Source: Pyxicephalus adspersus
Lineage: Eukaryota > Chordata > Amphibia > Anura > Pyxicephalidae
DNA length: 64,000 nt
Direction of reading: 5' to 3'
Assembly: GCF_032062135.1 (NCBI RefSeq)
Contig: NC_092859.1
Span: 129,051,038 to 129,115,037, forward strand
Translations under genes and position numbers: made by a program
Notes under the pieces: generated by a model
Databases searched by the model: none
Told to the model about the DNA's origin: nothing
The model's input: only the letters and a program-made list of their open reading frames with translations
Shown here: positions 58,784-64,000 of the stretch, piece by piece
Layout: every line of letters begins with the position of its first letter
Position numbering within the stretch: position 1 is the first letter of the stretch

Positions 58784-60434
58784 ATTTAGACTTTATGCTG
58801 TGTCCTGTATACTCAAGTATAAGCCAGTGTTTTTGGGTCTCTAAAACCCTTCACCTCTGGTATACTCCTTTCGTCCAACCAATTGTTTGACTCTCTCAGT
58901 GCTCCCTTGTATCTTTGTATGCAAAGTAATGTATAATACACATAGCGGTATTTACATGTCTTTGCTAGTGGTCACAGACCTGCTGTCTCCTGTCCCAGCT
59001 CTGTTATGGGGGATAAGGGTACATTGTTAGAGGAAACAGTGGACACAGTGACACACATTAGTGGAATGACACTTCTGACCAAGATGGTGAGATAGAAGGG
59101 GCAAAAATATTCCCCTGTCAGTAACCACTATCAGTAATTGGGTTAAGTTATCCAGGATGGAGGGTGTCAAGTATTGTGTGTGTGTTGGTGTGTAAGTGGT
59201 GCCTTATAAGTGTTTCAGTGGTGCATTTCAAGGTTTATGTTATTTTATAAGCATTTCTATTGATTACTGTCCTGAAAGTTAGCACATCCCCACCATAGGC
59301 TTATACTTGAGTCACTTTTTCTGGTTTCTCACATAAAAATAACTACTTGGGCTTACAATCGGTTCCGCCTATACTGTAGTCTATGTGATGGATATATATG
59401 AAAAAATTAGTGTTTCTATTCTTAAAATAAATTTACAATATTATGTGGAGGTGCACTTGTCACTTTCCAAACAATGCTTATGTAGCCCTTCTCATTAACA
59501 GTATTTGCCTTGGTGACCCCCATTCACCCTTCCCATTAGACATTGGCATTATATGGTAGACACTTTCCAGGAAACAGCCTCTGGGTAGCTCCAATAACCT
59601 TAGTAATAAAGAAAATGCTTGCTAGTAAATGATTCTCCTCTTTAGTTTGGCATTTCCTGTTATATTTTCATGTAAGATCTACAAAGACTCAAAACATGGA
59701 GGTCTAAGGATAAGTTTATGTTTTTTGGCTGTAATTTATTTAAAGTCAAAGAAGTGAAATTAGAAGTAAATCTGTTAAAATCTAAACATGAGCAATCAAA
59801 AAAAAAATATTTAGCAAACTGAACTCTATTAAGAGAACCTTAAGCTTTTATTTTAGCCCTGTCTCTTAGATCTTAGTTTGTAAATGTAAATTTAAAAGAA
59901 TATAAAATTCCTCCCAGATATATAAATACAAGTTAAGACTGACTCTTATCTAGTAAAGGAAGCAGAGCTAAAAATAAACAAGAACACACACAAATCTCAT
60001 TTTTTCGTAGAGCTAGACTTTGCCAAAATAATCCATTCAGTGGGCTGATATAGATGAATGTGGTGTGTTGTTTAGTGTACAATCCATTACAAAGAACACA
60101 ACAACACTACCTGACATGGCTCTAGTTCCTAATTGAGGCATTGCTGTAGCCCCTGTAGGGGTACCAGTCGGATATAAAACTACCTTGAAATAAACTAAGC
60201 AGAGACATAAGAAGTTTGCAGAAAGAATGAAATCCCATCCAGGAGCTGTGCATGCTGCAGTGGATTGCATATGGTTGAACATTAGAAAGTGAGAAATATC
60301 TTAAAAGTAAGGAAGTCTTCTCTTGGACTCTTATCCCATTTGAAAGAATTACTCTATAATTATGTATATCAAAATGTGAAATTTCTCTTTTTGTCACTTT
60401 AGCTTTCTGTACTTTTTAAACTGAATCTCTAGTT

Positions 60435-60556
60435 ATTATTGTTTATTATTAAACAACAGCACTGTACATAAAACAGAGGTTGCAGATGACCAACAGATAC
60501 ACACAGTGACACAGGAGGAGGAGAGGACCCTGTCCAGAAGAGCTTACAATCTATGA
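60435..60556 (-). mobile_element. LINE 3' tail copy
   Basis: The plus strand reads ttattaaacaacagcactgt and then cacagtgacacaggaggagg and cagaagagcttacaatct, the reverse complement of the family tail. The gcgctatataaatc block is partly deleted. Confidence 0.6.
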
Positions 60557-60930
60557 GAAAATTAACTCCAGTTAATTTTTGTTTTATTTGCAAACACCCA
60601 GCCCCCTCCCCTCTCTCTGTTTGTTACTTATTTTCTGTTTTTTCTTGCCCCATTGCTGTCCTCAATATCTTCCTCTGTCCAGCACTGATGATCCACTTTG
60701 GGTACAAGGACACTGTCGCTCTGCCAGTCCAGCCTGTCATCATTGTTTAGGCTGCACTTACACCATCCAGCACTGAGTGTTGTCTACAAGTCATTATACA
60801 AAGTTCAGCAATCTGATTTAACTGAAAGGTCCTTAGCTTAGTGGCAGTGTTCCTGTATTTTTTAATTTCATTGGGTAATTATAAACCTTGTATTTTTTCA
60901 TGCACTGTATTCAAACCTTGTCTTTGCTCT

Positions 60931-61870
60931 AAAGTGGAACTAAACCGGTAATACCGTGTTTCCCCGAAAATAAGACACTGTCTTATATTTTTTTGGGCTT
61001 CCAAAAACACACTAGGTCTTATTTTCAGGGTAGGTCTTATATACTTTTTTTAATGAAAAAAAACACTTACCATATTCATGTAGAACAATGTACATTTGAG
61101 AGTTTTATATGGTGACCCAATTGTAAATTAAACTCTTCATTGATTCATTGCTACCGGTATTGGTTACTGAATTCAGCATTTCTCTTCTTGCACTGTTACT
61201 GTATTAAATCAGCCAGCTTGTCCTTACAAACCTAAAATCAGCACAAAATGTGGCTGGGGCAATGATTGCTCACATTTTTATTTATTTTTTTTTTTTTTAT
61301 ACCGTAATTGTGCTGGTTAAAATAAAAAAAAAAAACTTACCTTATCAGAAGACGCGAGCCGAGTTCCTGGCTTCTGACAGGCGAAGTGCATGTAGTATCA
61401 CTCCGCCTGTGACAGGAGCCGGAACTACAAGGCAAGCATCGGCTTGTGCGGCTCCGGAGTGTGTACGCCCGCTGTCTCCCGCTCGGTGAGTATTTTTTTT
61501 TTCTTTTCTTTTTCTACTAGGTCTTATTTTCGGGGTAGGTCTTATATTAGGGCAGGTTGGGGGAAAAGTGCTAGGTCTTATTTTCGGGGTAGGTCTTATT
61601 TTCGGGGAAACACGGTACTCAACTATCCCCATTCCACTGCAGGGTGCCACCATACGTTTTTTCTACCTGGAAATATTCTTTGGCACATGCAAGGGAAGCC
61701 AGGATTGCTGGGTATCTCAGGCAATAAACATGGAACTGCACATAAAAATCTGACAGCTTATTGTAGAACAGCAGTTATTGTAGAAGGGACATAAATTGTC
61801 CCTTTTTGCAATATAAAACTGCACTATTAACAATTGTTCCAAGTCCAAATTATCTAAAGTTCCACTTCCA
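60931..61870. repeat. Repeat S copy split by mariner MITE copy 2
   Basis: The left end ctaaagtggaactaaaccgg stops at the TA before the MITE. The right part after 61617 contains attgctgggtatctcaggca and gtccctttttgcaatata and closes aaagttccactt. The two halves are in the family order. Confidence 0.55.
60954..61615 (+). mobile_element. Mariner-type MITE copy 2 (662 bp)
   Basis: Same element as at 7.8 kb but in the opposite orientation, with TA at 60952-60953 and 61616-61617 and the same terminal inverted repeats. Near its right end the terminal motif ggtcttattttcggggtagg is present in extra copies, accounting for the greater length. It has inserted into an older repeat whose two halves flank it. 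Confidence 0.8.
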
Positions 61871-62695
61871 CTAAGGTGGTAGGAGACCTACCCCTCTATT
61901 TCCACAAAAAATAGTTTAGTAGAAGCCCTATTCAGAGATTGGTGCTTGCATAGAGATTCAGAAGCTTTAAAATCAAATGAAGCCACACTGTAATAATTTG
62001 ATTGACACAAATGTCACCTTACAATCTGCACCATTACGCTGTAAGATTGTTTTACTGGGTCTTTCACAATGACAGGTTCACTTTAAACAGTTTAATTTGC
62101 TCTCATTGCTGCCAATAAAAATCACCAACATCCTGTATTTTGTTTTTTTATTCTTCACTACATTGCAATTTCCTATGTCACAATATTTCATCCTAATGGC
62201 TTTTGCAGTCGAGATTCTAATTCTGCAGTTACATGTGAAGATGTTTGATATACAGCATTCTGATATTGGATCGCTTCCTCCATGGAATATGAGTCATCTC
62301 ACTCAGGTCCAGATTTTTTATTTTTTTACAATAGTTACATTCCTTTATGAAAATGATAATTTGAATTACTCTGGAATTGGATTCCAACTTTGGACTGAAT
62401 GCCAGCTGTGAAGGTTGTGTTAAGGTCTTTTTTTTTTTTTTTTTAAAGCTCATCTCTATTGTAAAACAAAGTTTACTCACCAAAATCCACCGTCCAGGTC
62501 CATTAATAGCATCATTCCTGCGTGAGGGCGATCTACTTATCTGACCATACATGCTGGTCCTCAACACTCTTGCTGATATCATTACCTGCGGATCCTGAAA
62601 TTAGTATCCTCTGTTTTGGACCCCACATTTGTTCATCCAGTTGGCAGGGGTCCATATTATAGACATCATAAAAATGGCCCTATCATTATCTTGGG

Positions 62696-63177
62696 CAGGG
62701 GTGTCAAACTCAAATACACAGTGGGCCAAAATTAAAAACTTAGACAAAGACACGGGCTAAACTTGAAACTGAAATAGCACCGCTACTACAATTCCCTGCG
62801 TCAAGAAAACATTCCAATGTGGGGCTTAATGTTATAAGTGGCTGGAATTTCCTCTTCACTGAAATAGCACCGCTGCTTCAACTCCCTGCGTCTACGAAAC
62901 AGTCCAATGGGGGTCCATGCATAGGCAGAGAGACCGCTGGTCTATAGCCACGAGTGATGCCACTACTACATTTCTCGCCATTACTTGCGTCTATAAAAGA
63001 GTCCAATATGGGGCCACGCATAGGCAGAGAGACCGCTGGTCTAAAGACGTGAGTGATACTGGGAAATGTATTAGCGGCGCTATTTCAATACAGCGGCAGG
63101 CCAGCTGCAATTCATATTTAGGATTCCCTTGGGGGCCAAAAAAAAAGGAAGTTGTAGGCCAGAGTTTGACACCCCTG
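62696..63177 (-). mobile_element. hAT element family H, copy D (482 bp)
   Basis: Begins CAGGGGTGTCAAACTCAAAT and ends AGAGTTTGACACCCCTG, with the perfect duplication atcttggg at 62688-62695 and 63178-63185. Interior blocks repeat the ctgcctatgcgtgg / cgtctatag pattern several times on the minus strand. Confidence 0.88.
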
Positions 63178-64000
63178 ATCTTGGGAGTTAAAAAAAAAAT
63201 CAAGTCTATGGAGATCTTGTTGACCCTAATATTTTAAACTTTAATACTTTGTAATACAATATGTGATAACAACCACCAAATTATATAATAAGTTTGTTAC
63301 TAATTGTTTTCGCTTGTATGGTCACCTCTAAAAAATTCAGCATGATTAGATTCAGCCACTGAGCCGATGACCTCCGTACTTAGTGGTACAAAAACTATTT
63401 CTGAAATGTAACTGAACTGCTCAAACTCCTCCTCATACACTAAGATTACAGCCTTTGGTGGTCCTAATGTGCTTTAGCTAGCATTAAATAAATAAATATG
63501 TCTCTTGGCGCTGCATTGTGCAAAAATCGTATAGACTGCAATAACGTAACAAAGATTAACAAGAGTTGAGCTTGAATTAATTCCAGATACTGGATGAGTT
63601 CACAAAGCTCAGAAGAGTTTCAGAAACACAGAGACGTGTCCTTCTGTTTAATCCAGTTTACTTATATTGTGTTAGTTAAACTCATGACCCGTCTTACACA
63701 ATTGTATAATTTGAAACATCTGATGTGCATTGGATAATGTTGTCATACAACTAGAGGAATTGGGATTATGGATTTAAAATGCTTTGAATTTACGGATATG
63801 GATATCCTCCAGGAAATGTGCCCCTTCAGGCTCAGTATTTAGACTTCGGCATCCAGTGATCCTGAAACCCATAAACTTTTTTAAATGATAGGATTTGCTA
63901 AACCTCAACATTTTTTTTTCTTTCTGTAGACTCTTGAGCTATGTTTTACAAAAATCTCTGTACTTTATAGAACTGAGGAACTGAAAAGGTTGGTGTTTTT

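Larger units (their letters stand above)
53865..64000. other. tmod2: Following intron of the tmod2-like gene, up to the window edge
   Basis: At least 10.1 kb after the donor gtaatg. No exon resembling the next tropomodulin segment was found on the plus strand; a pyrimidine-rich acceptor-like tract at about 63908-63930 is followed by an in-frame stop in the required phase. Repeats include a pogo-like MITE, an unclassified MITE, SINE and LINE fragments, two hAT insertions and a mariner MITE. Confidence 0.55.

Noticed and set aside
61250..61489. 79-codon frame recurring at 7893-8138 on the other strand
   Set aside because: The recurrence is due to the two mariner MITE copies. It has no transposase motif (no DDE/D or helix-turn-helix signature), so it is not treated as a gene.
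7795..61615. Inversion between the two mariner MITEs as the cause of the divergent gene order
   Set aside because: The interval would carry only the first exons of the tmod2-like gene and separate them from the rest, so it cannot explain an intact divergent pair.
63900..63960. Acceptor-like tract considered as the start of the next tmod2 exon
   Set aside because: After the tract the required phase meets a stop codon almost at once, and the residues do not match the tropomodulin family.

Overview
This is a window of vertebrate nuclear DNA, most likely from an anuran (frog). It is AT-rich and intron-dominated, and almost every kilobase carries interspersed repeats. The only genuine coding sequence I can support is four exons of two tropomodulin paralogs. 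The frog assignment is an inference from the repeat landscape combined with a non-mammalian pair of tropomodulins; no species is claimed.

Layout. A tropomodulin gene on the minus strand occupies the left part. Its residues 43-94 lie in 781-937 and residues 1-42 in 4477-4602. A CpG-rich promoter candidate with a canonical splice donor lies at about 20.1-20.5 kb. A second tropomodulin gene on the plus strand occupies the right part, with a weaker CpG-rich promoter/first-exon candidate at about 31.64-31.79 kb, residues 1-42 in 49524-49649 and residues 43-94 in 53708-53864. The two genes point away from each other, with about 11 kb between the candidate promoters. Both are incomplete: the exons for tropomyosin site 2 and the leucine-rich-repeat actin-binding domain must lie outside the window. 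Comparison with remembered human sequences makes the minus gene tmod3-like and the plus gene tmod2-like. Tropomodulins cap the pointed ends of tropomyosin-coated actin filaments.

The rest is introns and the intergenic spacer. They hold an L2/CR1-like LINE with a recognisable reverse-transcriptase fragment, a tRNA-headed SINE family that shares the LINE's 3' tail, two long mariner-type MITEs, and several hAT-type elements, six of them with perfect 8-bp target-site duplications (one only 44 bp long). There are also several unclassified MITE families, long palindromes, a 60-bp tandem array, microsatellites and one 49-base assembly gap. Several elements are nested and give relative insertion ages.

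I found no operon, CRISPR array, RNA gene or prokaryotic system. Nothing in the window amounts to a new protein-based system. The most interesting signals are the divergent tropomodulin architecture and its promoters, the LINE/SINE tail sharing, and the set of hAT insertions whose duplications fit a Buster-type target preference.
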